Origin: Antedon mediterranea
Taxonomy: Eukaryota > Echinodermata > Crinoidea > Comatulida > Antedonidae
Length of the DNA: 64,000 nucleotides
Reading direction: 5' to 3'
Assembly: GCF_964355755.1 (NCBI RefSeq)
Contig: NC_092679.1
Location: forward strand, 8,868,001 to 8,932,000
The translations under genes were made by a program, and so were the position numbers. A model generated the notes under the pieces. It made no database searches and was not told the DNA's origin. It worked only from the letters and a program-made list of their open reading frames with translations. Position 1 is the first letter of the stretch. Each line of letters opens with the position of its first letter. Of this stretch, positions 21,991 through 34,740 are shown piece after piece.

Positions 21991-24900
21991 GCACTTTGAT
22001 GTTTTTATGTTAACTAGTTTTTTCGAAAATCACAAAATGGTCTAAAACGTCTCCAAATGTAATTTGAAGCTATTCTAAGCACTTTGGTGTTTTTATGTTA
22101 ACAGTTTTTTCGAAAATCACAAAATGGTCTAAAACGTTTCCAAATGCGATTTAAAGCTATTTTAAGCACTTTTGTGTTTTTGTGTAACCAAGTTTTTTCG
22201 AAAATCACAAAAGGGTCTAAAATGTCTCTAAATGCGATTTGAAGCTATTCTGTACACTTTGATGTTTTTATGTTAACAACTTTTTTCGAAAATCACAAAA
22301 TGGTCTAAAATGTCTCCAAATGCGATTTGAAGCTATTCTAAGCACTTTGGTGTTTTTATGGAAACAATTTTTTTCGAAAATCACAAAATGGTCTAAAACG
22401 TCTCCAATAGCGATTTGAAGCTTTCTGTACACTTTGGTGTTTTTATGTTAACAAGTTTTTTCGAAAATCACAAAATGGTCTAAAACGTCTACAAATGCGA
22501 TTTGAAGCTATTCTAAGCACTTTTGTGTTTTTATGTTAACAAGTTTTTTCGAAAATCACAAAATGGTCTAAAACGTCTGCAAATGCGATTTGAAGCTATT
22601 CTTAGCACATTGGTGATTTTATTTAAACAAATTTTTTCGAAACTCACAAAATGGTCTAAAACGTCTCCAAATGCGATTGCAAGCTATTTTAAGCACTTTG
22701 GTATTTTTGTGTTAACAAGTTTTTCGAAATGCTCAAAATGGTCTAAAACGTTTTTAAACACGATATTAAGCTATTTTGTGCTCTTTGATTTTTTTTTGTG
22801 AAAAGTTTTAGCGAAATGCTCAAAATGGTCTAAAACGATTTCTAATGTGATTTTAAGGACTTTGATGTTTTTATGTTAACTAGTTTTTTCGAAAATCACA
22901 AAATGGTCTAAAACGTCTCCAAATGCGATTTGAAGCTATTTTAAGCACTTAGGTGCTTTTGTGTAACCAAGTTTTTTCGAAAATCACAAAAAGGTCTAAA
23001 ATGTCTCCAAATGTGATTTGAAGCTATTTTAAGCACTTTGGTGTTTTTGTGTTAACAAGTTTTTCGAAAATCACAAAATTGTCTAAAACGTCTCCAAATG
23101 CGATTTGAAGCTATTCTGTAAACTTTGATGTTTTTATGTTAACAAGTATTTTAGAAAATCACAAAATGGTCTATAATGTCTCTAAATGCGATTTGAAGCT
23201 ATTCTAAGCACTTTGGTGTTTTTATGTTAACAAGTTTTTTTCGAAAATCACAAAATGGTCTAAAACGTCTCCAAATGCGATTTGAAGCTATTTTAAGCAC
23301 TTTGGTGTTTTTGTGTTAACAAGTTTTTCGAAATGCTCAAAATGGTCTAAAACGTCTCCAAATGCGATTTGAAGCTATTCTAAGCACTTTGGTGTTTTTA
23401 TGTTAACAAGTTTTTTCGAAAATCACAAAATGGTATAAAACGTCTCCAAATGCGATTTGAAGCTATTCTAAGCACTTTGGTGTTTTTATGTTAACAAGTT
23501 TTTTCGAAAATCACAAAATGGTCTAAAACGTTTCCAAATGCGATTTGAAGCTATTCTGTACACTTTGATGTTTTGTGTGAAAATTTTCTTTCGAAATGCT
23601 CAAAATGGTCAAAAACGTTTTTAAATACGATATTAAGCTACTTTGTGCTCTTTGATGTTTTTGTGTGAAATGTTTTATCGAAATGCTCAAAATGGTCTAA
23701 AACGGTTTCTAATGTGATTTCAAGCACTTTGATGTTTTTGTGTAACCAAGTTTTTCGAAAATCACAAAATTGTCTAAAACGTCTCCAAATGCGATTTGAA
23801 GCTATTCTGTACACTTTGATGTTTTTATGTTAACAAGTTTTTCGAAAATCACAAAATGGTCTAAAACGTCTCCAAATGCGATTTTAAGCTATTCTAAGCA
23901 CTTTGGTGTTTTTATGTTAACAAGTTTTTTTGAAAATCACAAAATGGTCTAAAACGTCTCTAAATGCGATTTGAAGCTTTTCTGTACACTTTGATGTTTT
24001 TATGTTAACAACTTTTTTCGAAAATCACAAAATGGTCTAAAATGTCTCCAAATTTTCTGTCGAAATCCTCAAAATGGTCAAAAACGTTTTTAAATACGAT
24101 ATTAAGCTATTTTGTGCTCTTTGATGTTTTTGTGCGAAAAGTTTTATCGAAATACTCAAAATGGTCTAAAACGGATTCTAATGTGATTTTAAGCACTTTG
24201 ATGTTTTTGTGTAACCAAGTTTTTTCGAAAATCACAAAATGGTCTAAAATGTCTCCAAATGCGATTTGAAGCTATTCTAAGCACTTTGGTGTTTTTATGG
24301 AAACAATTTTTTTCTAAAATCACAAAATGGTCTAAAACGTCTCCAATAGCAATTTGAAGCTTTTCTGTACACTTTGGTGTTTTTATGTTAACAAGTTTTT
24401 TCGAAAATCACAAAATGGTCTAAAACGTCTCCAAATGCGATTTGAAGCTATTCTGTACACTTTGATGTTTTTATGTTAACAAGTTTTTTATAAAATCACA
24501 AAATGGTCTAAAACGTCTCCAAATGCGATTTGAAGCTATTCTGTACACTTTGATGTTTTTATGTTAACAAGTTTTTTCGAAAATCACAAAAGGGTCTAAA
24601 ATGTCTCGAAATGCGATTTGAAGCTATTCTAAGCACTTTGGTGTTTTTATGTTAACAAGTTTTTTCGAAAATCACAAAATGGTCTAAAACGTCTCCAAAT
24701 GCGATTTGAAGCTATTCTAAGCACTTTGGTGTTTTTATGTTAACAAGTTTTTTCGAAAATCACAAAATGGTCTAAAACGTCTCCAAATGCGATTTGAAGC
24801 TATTTTAAGCACTTTGGTGCTTTTGTGTAACCAAGTTTTTTCGAAAATCACGAAATGGTCTAAAACGTCTCCAAATGCGATTTGAAGCTATTCTAAGCAC

Positions 24901-27900
24901 TTTGGTGTTTTTATGTTAACAAGTTTTTTCGAAAATCACAAAATGGTCTAAAACGTCTCCAAATGCGATTTGAAGCTATTCTGTACACTTTGATGTTTTT
25001 ATGTTAACAAATTTTTTCAAAAATCACCAAATGGTCTAAAACGTCTACAAATGCGATTTGAAGCTATTCTGTACACTTTGATGTTTTTATGTTAACAAGT
25101 TTTTCGAAATGCTCAAAATGGTCTAAAACGTCTCCAAATGCGATTTGAAGCTATTCTAAGCACTTTGGTGTTTTTATGGAAACAATTTTTTTCGAAAATC
25201 ACAAAATGGTCTAAAACGTCTCCAATAGCGATTTGAAGCTTTTCTGTACACTTTGGTGTTTTTATGTTAACAAGTTTTTTCGAAAATCACAAAATGGTCT
25301 AAAACGTCTCCAAATGCGATTTGAAGCTATTCTGTACACTTTGATGTTTTTATGTTAACAAGTTTTTTCGAAAATCACAAAATGGTCTAAAACGTCTAGA
25401 AATGCGATTTGAAGCTATTCTGTACACTTTGATGTTTTTATGTTAAGTTTTTTTGAAAATCACAAAATGGTCTAAAACGTTTCCAAATGCGATTTGAAGC
25501 TATTCTCTACACTTTGATGTTTTGTGTGAAAATTTTCTTTCGAAATGCTCAAAATGGTCAAAAACGTTTTTAAATACGATATTAAGCTACTTTGTGCTCT
25601 TTGATGTTTTTGTCTGAAATGTTTTATCGAAATGCTCAAAATGGTCTAAAACGGTTTCTAATGTGATTTCAAGCACTTTGATGTTTTTGTGTTACCAAGT
25701 TTTTCGAAAAACACAAAATTGTCTAAAACGTCTCCAAATGCGATTTGAAGCTATTCTGTACACTTTGATGTTTTTATGTTAACAAGTTTTTCTAAAATCA
25801 CAAAATGGTCTAAAACGTCTCCAAATGCGATTTTAAGCTATTCTAAGCACTTTGGTGTTTTTATGTTAACAAGTTTTTTTGAAAATCACAAAATGGTCTA
25901 AAACGTCTTTAAATGCGATATGAAGCTTTTCTAAGCACTTTGGTGTTTTTATGGAAACAATTTTTTTCGAAAATCACAAAATGGTCTAAAACGTCTCCAA
26001 ATGTGATTTGAAGCTATTCTGTACACTTTGATGTTTTTATGCTAACAAGTTTTTTCGAAAATCACAAAATGGTCTAAAACGTCTACAAATGCGATTTGAA
26101 GCTAATCTGTACACTTTGATGTTTTTATGTTAACAAGTTTTTTCGAAAATCACAAAATGGTCTAAAACGTTTCCAAATGCGATTTGAAGCTATTCTGTAC
26201 ACTTTGATGTTTTGTGTGAAAATTTTCTGTCGAAATGCTCAAAATGGTCAAAAACGTTTTTAAATACGATATTAAGCTACTTTGTGCTCTTTGATGTTTT
26301 TGTGTGAAATGTTTTATCGAAATGCTCAAAATGGTCTAAAACGGTTTCTAATGTGATTTCAAGCACTTTGATGTTTTTGTGTAACCAAGTTTTTCAAAAA
26401 TCACAAAATTGTCTAAAACGTCTCCAAATGCGATTTGAAGCTATTCTGTACACTTTGGTGTTTTTATGTTAACAAGTTTTTTCGAAAATCACAAAATGGT
26501 CTAAAACGTCTCCAAATGCGATTTAAAGCTATTTTAAGCACTTTTGTGTTTTTGTGTAACCAAGTTTTTTCGAAAATCACAAAATGGTCTAAAACGTCTC
26601 CAAATGCGATTTGAAGCTATTCTAAGCACTTTGGTGTTTTTATGTTAACAAGTTTTTTGGAAAATCACAAAATGGTATAAAACGTCTCCAAATGCGATTT
26701 GAAGCTATTCTAAGCACTTTGGTGTTTTTATGTTAACAAGTTTTTTCGAAAATCACAAAATGGTCTAAAACGTCTCCAAATGCGATTTAAAGCTATTTTA
26801 AGCACTTTGGTGTTTTTGTGTTAACAAGTTTTTCGAAATGCACAAAATGGTCTAAAACGTCTCCAAATGCGATTTGAAGCTATTCTAAGCACTTTGGTGT
26901 TTTTATGTTAACAAGTTTTTTCGAAAATCACAAAATGGTCTAAAACGTCTCCAAATGCGATTTGAAGCTATTCTGTACACTTTGATGTTTTTATGTTAAC
27001 AAGTTTTTTCGAAAATCACAAAATGGTCTAAAACGTCTACAAATGCGATTTGAAGCTATTCTAAGCACTTTTGTGTTTTTATTTAAACAAATTTTTTCGA
27101 AACTCACAAAATGGTCTAAAACGTCTCCAAAGGCGATTTGAAGCTATTTTAAGTACTTTGGTATTTTTGTGTTACCAAGTTTTTCGAAATTCTCAAAATG
27201 GTCTAAAACGTTTTTAAACACGATATTAAGCTATTTTGTGCTCTTTGATGTTTTTTTGTGAAAAGTTTTAGCGAAATGCTCAGAATGGTCTAAAACGATT
27301 TCTAATGTGGTTTTAAGGACTTTGATGTTTTTATGTTAACTAGTTTTTTCGAAAATCACAAAATGGTCTAAAACGTCTCCAAATGCGATTTGAAGCTATC
27401 TTAAGCACTTAGGTGCTTTTGTGTAACTCAGTTTTTTCGAAAATCATAAAAAGGTCTAAAATGTCTCCAAATGTGATTTGAAGCTATTTTAAGCACTTTG
27501 GTGTTTTTGTGTTAACAAGTTTTTCGAAAATCACAAAATTGTCTAAAACGTCTCCAAATGCGATTTGAAGCTATTCTGTACACTTTGATGTTTTTATGTT
27601 AACAAGTTTTTTAGAAAATCACAAAATGGTCTAAAATGTCTCCAAATGCGATTTGAAGCTATTCTAAGCACTTTGGTGTTTTTATGTTAACAAGTTTTTT
27701 GGAAAATCACAAAATGGTATAAAACGTCTCCAAATGCGATTTGAAGCTATTCTAAGCACTTTGGTGTTTTTATGTTAACAAGTTTTTTCAAAAATCACAA
27801 AACGGTCTAAAACGTCTCCAAATGCGATTTGAAGCTATTCTGTACACTTTGATGTTTTTATGTTAACAAGTTTTTTCAAAAAACACAAAATGGTCTAAAA

Positions 27901-29473
27901 CGTTTCCAAATGCGATTTGAAGCTATTCTGTACACTTTGATGTTTTGTGTGAAAATTTTCTGTCGAAATGTTCAAAATGGTCAAAAACGTTTTTAAATAC
28001 GATATTAAGCTACTTTGTGCTCTTTGATGTTTTTGTGTGAAAAGTTTTATCGAAATGCTCAAAATGGTCTAAAACGGTTTCTAATGTGATTTCAAGCACT
28101 TTGATGTTTTTGTGTAACCAAGTTTTTCGAAAATCACAAAATTGTCTAAAACGTCTCCAAATGCGATTTGAAGCTATTCTGTACACTTTGATGTTTTTAT
28201 GTTAACAAGTTTTTTCGAAAATCACAAAAGAGTCTAAAATATCTCGAAATGCGATTTGAAGCTATTCTAAGCACTTTGGTGTTTTTATGTTAACAAGTTT
28301 TTTCGAAATCACAAAATGGTCTAAAATGTCTCCAAATGCGATTTGAAGCTAATCTTAGCACATTGGTGTTTTTATGTTAACAAGTTTTTTCGAAAATCAC
28401 AAAATGGTCTAAAACGACTCCAAATGCGATTTGAAGCTATTCTGTATACTTTGGTGTTTTTATGTTAACAAGTTTTTTCGAAAATCACAAAATGGTCTAA
28501 AACGTCTCCAAATGCGATTTGAAGCTATTCTAAGCACTTTGGTGTTTCTATGTTAACAAGTTTTTTAGAAAATCACAAAATGGTCTAAAACGTCTCCAAA
28601 TGCGATTTGAAGCTATTCTGTACACTTTGATGTTTTGTGTGAAAATTTTCTGTCGAAATGCTCAAAATGGTCAAAAACGTTTTTAAATACGATATTAAGC
28701 TACTTTGTGCTCTTTGATGTTTTTGTGTGAAATGTTTTATCGAAATGCTCAAAATGGTCTAAAATGGTTTCTAATGTGATTTCAAGCACTTTGATGTTTT
28801 TGTATAACCAAGTTTTTCGAAAATCACAAAATTGTCTAAAACGTCTCCAAATGCGATTTGAAGCTATTCTGTACACTTTGATGTTTTTATGTTAACAAGT
28901 TTTTCGAAAATCACAAAATGGTCTAAAACGTCTCCAAATGCGATTTTAAGCTATTCTAAGCACTTTGGTGTTTTTATGTTAACAAGTTTTTCGAAAATCA
29001 CAAAATGGTCTAAAACGTCTCCAAATGCGATTTGAAGCTATTCTGTACACTTTGATGTTTTTATGTTAACAAGTTTTTTCGAAAATCAAAAATGGTCTAA
29101 AACGTCTACAAATGCGATTTGAAGCTATTCTAAGCACTTTTGTGTTTTTATGTTAACAAGTTTTTTCGAAAATCACAAAATGGTCTAAAACGTCTGCAAA
29201 TGCGATTTGAAGCTATTCTTAGCACATTGGTGTTTTTATTTAAACAAATTTTTTCGAAACTCACAAAATGGTCTAAAACGTCTCCAAATGCGATTTGAAG
29301 CTATTTTAAGCACTTTGGTGTTTTTGTGTTAACAAGTTTTTCGAAATGCTCAAAATGGTCTAAAACGTTTTTAAACACGATATTAAGCTATTTTGTGCTC
29401 TTTGATGTTTTTTTGTGAAAAGTTTTAGCGAAATGCTCAAAATGGTGTAAAACGATTTCTAATGTGATTTTAA

Positions 29474-30099
29474 AGACCCCTTCCCTGCAATTTTGGACGT
29501 TTTTTGGAAAATAATACATATATATCACTTTAAAAACATTAAACCATGTCATTCCTTGTCTTAAATGTACGTTTTATGGTAAATTATGATAAAAAGTGAG
29601 AAACAATGCACTACCTAAGTAGCTCGCGGCGATCGACCTCTCGTGGACGGTCTTAGGCCTAGCCTAGCTAGGCTTAGTTTTGTAGGCCTAGCTGGTAAAC
29701 ATCGATAACGTACGAACATCGTACGCTAGCTATATACCTAGCCTGACGTTGTATAGTTGCTGCATTAATTGTCTTTCTATTTTTGCCAGACTCCGTTGAT
29801 ACAAATTGGGGAAAACCCGGTATTTTCGCTGAAAAGTTAGGAGTCTTCCATTTGTTTTGGCTTCACGATCGATCGAAAAGTGGGCGAATTACAGGTGAAA
29901 AACAAAAATATCAATCCGCGCGCAATGCATTTTGGGATTTATAGCGGGCCGCTATAATTATTAGAATCGATTTATTTTTCACATTTTTAACCGTTTAAAG
30001 ACGAAAAAAGTTATCGCAATATGACCATATAGTATTATTTTTACATTAAATATAGTTTGTGATCTTAAATTAGATCTAAAAAACGTAGGGAATGGGGCT
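29474..30099. mobile_element. 626-bp TTAA-flanked MITE-like element, copy 2
   Basis: It is the same length and orientation as copy 1, between TTAA at 29470-29473 and 30100-30103. It differs from copy 1 at two positions noticed by reading: C at 29864 (T in copies 1 and 6) and C at the position matching 672. Left and right satellite flanks carry the linked variants GGTGTAAAACG and CACTTGGGTG. Confidence 0.8.
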
Positions 30100-30103
30100 T
30101 TAA

Positions 30104-32080
30104 GCACTTTGATGTTTTTATGTTAACTAGTTTTTTCGAAAATCACAAAATGGTCTAAAACGTCTCCAAATGTAATTTGAAGCTATTCTAAGCACTTGGG
30201 TGTTTTTATGTTAACAGTTTTTTCGAAAATCACAAAATGGTCTAAAACGTTTCCAAATGCGATTTGAAGCTATTCTGTACACTTTGATGCTTTTATGGTA
30301 ACAAGTTTTTTCAAAAATCACAAAATGGTCTAAAATGTCTCCAAATGCGATTTGAAGCTATTCTAAGCACTTTGGTGTTTTTATGGAAACAATTTTTTTC
30401 GAAAATCACAAAATGGTCTAAAACGTCTCCAATAGCAATTTGAAGCTTTTCTGTACACTTTGGTGTTTTTATGTTAACAAGTTTTTTCGAAAATCACAAA
30501 ATGGTCTAAAACGTTTCCAAATGCGATTTGAAGCTATTCTGTACACTTTGATGTTTTGTGTGAAAATTTTCTGTCGAAATGTTCAAAATGGTCAAAAACG
30601 TTTTTAAATACGATATTAAGCTACTTTGTGCTCTTTGATGTTTTTGTGTGAAAAGTTTTATCGAAATGCTCAAAATGGTCTAAAACGGTTTCTAATGTGA
30701 TTTCAAGCACTTTGATGTTTTTGTGTAACCAAGTTTTTCGAAAATCACAAAATTGTCTAAAACGTCTCCAAATGCGATTTGAAGCTATTCTGTACACTTT
30801 GATGTTTTTATGTTAACAAGTTTTTTCGAAAATCACAAAAGAGTCTAAAATATCTCGAAATGCGATTTGAAGCTATTCTAAGCACTTTGGTGTTTTTATG
30901 TTAACAAGTTTTTTCGAAATCACAAAATGGTCTAAAATGTCTCCAAATGCGATTTGAAGCTAATCTTAGCACATTGGTGTTTTTATGTTAACAAGTTTTT
31001 TCGAAAATCACAAAATGGTCTAAAACGACTCCAAATGCGATTTGAAGCTATTCTGTATACTTTGGTGTTTTTATGTTAACAAGTTTTTTCGAAAATCACA
31101 AAATGGTCTAAAACGTCTCCACATGCGATTTGAAGCTATTCTAAGCACTTTGGTGTTTTTATGTTAACAAGTTTTTTAGAAAATCACAAAATGGTCTAAA
31201 ACGTCTCCAAATGCGATTTGAAGCTATTCTGTACACTTTGATGTTTTGTGTGAAAATTTTCTGTCGAAATGCTCAAAATGGTCAAAAACGTTTTTAAATA
31301 CGATATTAAGCTACTTTGTGCTCTTTGATGTTTTTGTGTGAAATGTTTTATCGAAATGCTCAAAATGGTCTAAAATGGTTTCTAATGTGATTTCAAGCAC
31401 TTTGATGTTTTTGTATAACCAAGTTTTTCGAAAATCACAAAATTGTCTAAAACGTCTCCAAATGCGATTTGAAGCTATTCTGTACACTTTGATGTTTTTA
31501 TGTTAACAAGTTTTTCGAAAATCACAAAATGGTCTAAAACGTCTCCAAATGCGATTTTAAGCTATTCTAAGCACTTTGGTGTTTTTATGTTAACAAGTTT
31601 TTCGAAAATCACAAAATGGTCTAAAACGTCTCCAAATGCGATTTGAAGCTATTCTGTACACTTTGATGTTTTTATGTTAACAAGTTTTTTCGAAAATCAA
31701 AAATGGTCTAAAACGTCTACAAATGCGATTTGAAGCTATTCTAAGCACTTTTGTGTTTTTATGTTAACAAGTTTTTTCGAAAATCACAAAATGGTCTAAA
31801 ACGTCTGCAAATGCGATTTGAAGCTATTCTTAGCACATTGGTGTTTTTATTTAAACAAATTTTTTCGAAACTCACAAAATGGTCTAAAACGTCTCCAAAT
31901 GCGATTTGAAGCTATTTTAAGCACTTTGGTGTTTTTGTGTTAACAAGTTTTTCGAAATGCTCAAAATGGTCTAAAACGTTTTTAAACACGATATTAAGCT
32001 ATTTTGTGCTCTTTGATGTTTTTTTGTGAAAAGTTTTAGCGAAATGCTCAAAATGGTGTAAAACGATTTCTAATGTGATT
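30104..32080 (+). repeat. Satellite segment between element copies 2 and 3
   Basis: This is pure satellite, about 2.0 kb, holding two X cassettes (near 30601 and 31291) and the Y cassette (near 31981) that hosts copy 3. A junction near 30490 joins the sequence downstream of copy 2 to the start of the next 2611-bp unit. No gene is visible. Confidence 0.95.
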
Positions 32081-32084
32081 TTAA

Positions 32085-32710
32085 AGACCCCTTCCCTGCA
32101 ATTTTGGACGTTTTTTGGAAAATAATACATATATATCACTTTAAAAACATTAAACCATGTCATTCCTTGTCTTAAATGTACGTTTTATGGTAAATTATGA
32201 TAAAAAGTGAGAAACAATGCACTACCTAAGTAGCTCGCGGCGATCGACCTCTCGTGGACGGTCTTAGGCCTAGCCTAGCTAGGCTTAGCTTTGTAGGCCT
32301 AGCTGGTAAACATCGATAACGTACGAACATCGTACGCTAGCTATATACCTAGCCTGACGTTGTATAGTTGCTGCATTAATTGTCTTTCTATTTTTGCCAG
32401 ACTCCGTTGATACAAATTGGGGAAAACCCGGTATTTTCGCTGAAAAGTTAGGAGTCTTCCATTTGTTTTGGCTTCACGATCGATCGAAAAGTGGGCGAAT
32501 TACAGGTGAAAAACAAAAATATCAATCCGCGCGCAATGCATTTTGGGATTTATAGCGGGCCGCTATAATTATTAGAATCGATTTATTTTTCACATTTTTA
32601 ACCGTTTAAAGACGAAAAAAGTTATCGCAATATGACCATATAGTATTATTTTTACATTAAATATAGTTTGTGATCTTAAATTAGATCTAAAAAACGTAGG
32701 GAATGGGGCT
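32085..32710. mobile_element. 626-bp TTAA-flanked MITE-like element, copy 3
   Basis: TTAA at 32081-32084 and 32711-32714 flanks it. It belongs to the copy 2/4/5 group (TTCACG and GCGCGC variants) and has one private change, C at 32289 (GGCTTAGCTTTG), beside the 14-bp palindrome. No length change relative to the others. Confidence 0.8.
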
Positions 32711-33329
32711 TTAAGCACTTTGATGTTTTTATGTTAACTAGTTTTTTCGAAAATCACAAAATGGTCTAAAACGTCTCCAAATGTAATTTGAAGCTATTCT
32801 AAGCACTTGGGTGTTTTTATGTTAACAGTTTTTTCGAAAATCACAAAATGGTCTAAAACGTTTCCAAATGCGATTTGAAGCTATTCTGTACACTTTGATG
32901 CTTTTATGGTAACAAGTTTTTTCAAAAATCACAAAATGGTCTAAAATGTCTCCAAATGCGATTTGAAGCTATTCTAAGCACTTTGGTGTTTTTATGTTAA
33001 CAAGTTTTTTCGAAAATCACAAAATGGTCTAAAACGTCTCCAAATGCGATTTTAAGCTATTTTAAGCACTTTGGTGTTTTTGTGTTAACAAGTTTTTCGA
33101 ATTGCTCAAAATGGTCTAAAACGTCTCCAAATGCGATTTGAAGCTATTCTAAGCACTTTGGTGTTTTTATGTTAACAAGTTTTTTCGAAAATCACAAAAT
33201 GGTCTAAAACGTCTCCAAATGCGATTTGAAGCTTTTCTGTACACTTTGATGTTTTTATGTTAACAACTTTTTTCGAAAATCACAAAATGGTCTAAAATGT
33301 CTCCAAATGCGATTTAAAGCTATTTTAAG

Positions 33330-34740
33330 CACTTTTGTGTTTTTGTGTAACCAAGTTTTTTCGAAAATCACAAAAGGGTCAAAAATGTCTCTAAATGCGA
33401 TTTGAAGCTACTCTAAGCACTTTGGTGTTTTTATGTTAACAAGTTTTTTCGAAAATCACAAAATGGTCTAAAACGTCTCCAAATGCGATTTGAAGCTATT
33501 TTAAGCACTTAGGTGCTTTTGTGTAACCAAGTTTTTTCGAAAATCACAAAAAGGTCTAAAATGTCTCCAAATGTGATTTGAAGCTATTTTAAGCACTTTG
33601 GTGTTTTTGTGTTAACAAGTTTTTCGAAAATCACAAAATTGTCTAAAACGTCTCCAAATGCGATTTGAAGCTATTCTGTACACTTTGATGTTTTTATGTT
33701 AACAAGTATTTTAGAAAATCACAAAATGGTCTATAATGTCTCTAAATGCGATTTGAAGCTATTCTAAGCACTTTGGTGTTTTTATGTTAACAAGTTTTTT
33801 TCGAAAATCACAAAATGGTCTAAAACGTCTCCAAATGCGATTTGAAGCTATTTTAAGCACTTTGGTGTTTTTGTGTTAACAAGTTTTTCGAAATGCTCAA
33901 AATGGTCTAAAACGTCTCCAAATGCGATTTGAAGCTATTCTAAGCACTTTGGTGTTTTTATGTTAACAAGTTTTTTCGAAAATCACAAAATGGTCTAAAA
34001 CGTCTCCAAATGCGGTTTTAAGCTATTCTGTACACTTTGGTGTTTTTATGTTAACAAGTTTTTTTCGAAAATCACAAAAGGGTCAAAAATGTCTCTAAAT
34101 GCGATTTGAAGCTACTCTAAGCACTTTGGTGTTTTTATGTTAACAAGTTTTTTCGAAAATCACAAAATGGTCTAAAACGTCTCCAAATGCGATTTGAAGC
34201 TATTTTAAGCACTTAGGTGCTTTTGTGTAACCAAGTTTTTTCGAAAATCACAAAAAGGTCTAAAATGTCTCCAAATGTGATTTGAAGCTATTTTAAGCAC
34301 TTTGGTGTTTTTGTGTTAACAAGTTTTTCGAAAATCACAAAATTGTCTAAAACGTCTCCAAATGCGATTTGAAGCTATTCTGTACACTTTGATGTTTTTA
34401 TGTTAACAAGTATTTTAGAAAATCACAAAATGGTCTATAATGTCTCTAAATGCGATTTGAAGCTATTCTAAGCACTTTGGTGTTTTTATGTTAACAAGTT
34501 TTTTTCGAAAATCACAAAATGGTCTAAAACGTCTCCAAATGCGATTTGAAGCTATTTTAAGCACTTTGGTGTTTTTGTGTTAACAAGTTTTTCGAAATGC
34601 TCAAAATGGTCTAAAACGTCTCCAAATGCGATTTGAAGCTATTCTAAGCACTTTGGTGTTTTTATGTTAACAAGTTTTTTCGAAAATCACAAAATGGTCT
34701 AAAACGTCTCCAAATGCGGTTTTAAGCTATTCTGTACACT
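33330..34740 (+). repeat. Tandem higher-order repeat, 704 bp x 2
   Basis: GGGTCAAAAA at 33376 and 34080, and GCGGTTTT at 34012 and 34716, are both 704 bp apart (8 x 88). The related block after copy 5 (47397-48056) has only one unit, so this is a local duplication that arose after, or a loss that followed, the longer 14-kb-offset duplication. Confidence 0.8.

Larger units (their letters stand above)
17600..22150 (+). repeat. Tandem higher-order repeat, 1896 bp x about 2.4
   Basis: The marker TGTTCTTTTG occurs at 18131, 20027 and 21923, exactly 1896 bp apart, and the TTAA of cassette Y at 18195, 20091 and 21987 shows the same spacing. Each full unit holds one Y and two X cassettes. The left limit is near 17600 and the right limit near 22150, where the third unit jumps to a different monomer order. 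These Y cassettes carry the CCAAATGTAATTTG variant otherwise seen only beside the 626-bp element. Confidence 0.85.
855..29469 (+). repeat. Satellite array, 28.6-kb uninterrupted segment
   Basis: Head-to-tail 88-bp monomers fill this span without any non-satellite sequence. Cassette X occurs about 23 times (for example near 1621, 3191, 5261, 6041, 6901, 8641, 9601, 10901, 11601, 12021). Unfilled cassette Y occurs near 4151, 4661, 7771, 12981, 15221, 16541, 18091, 19991, 21881, 22751 and 27211. Three tandem higher-order arrays lie inside it, listed separately. The part 4621 to about 8220 recurs at 48424 to about 52110. The part 25435-27670 recurs at 60127-62362. No gene is supported; the open frames at 7546, 22523 and 24042 are satellite read-through. 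Confidence 0.95.
27890..32940 (+). repeat. Tandem higher-order repeat, 2611 bp x about 1.9, carrying the element
   Basis: About 27890-30340 and 30501-32950 match at a fixed offset of 2611 bp, including element copies 2 and 3 (29474 and 32085). Markers include GAAATGTTCAAAATGG, AAAATATCTCGAAATGCG and CGACTCCAAATG. The same block recurs at about 44522-46970 (offset 16632), carrying copy 5. The part from 28561 onward recurs at 42033 (offset 13472), carrying copy 4. The element is thus a component of a satellite higher-order unit. Confidence 0.85.

Noticed and set aside
24042-24269. Forward 75-codon open frame
   Set aside because: It starts inside an out-of-register monomer junction and reads through a cassette X. 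It is a by-product of the repeat.
855-29469. CRISPR-like array (short repeats with regular spacing)
   Set aside because: The whole 88-bp unit repeats with no unique spacers, no leader and no cas genes. It is satellite.
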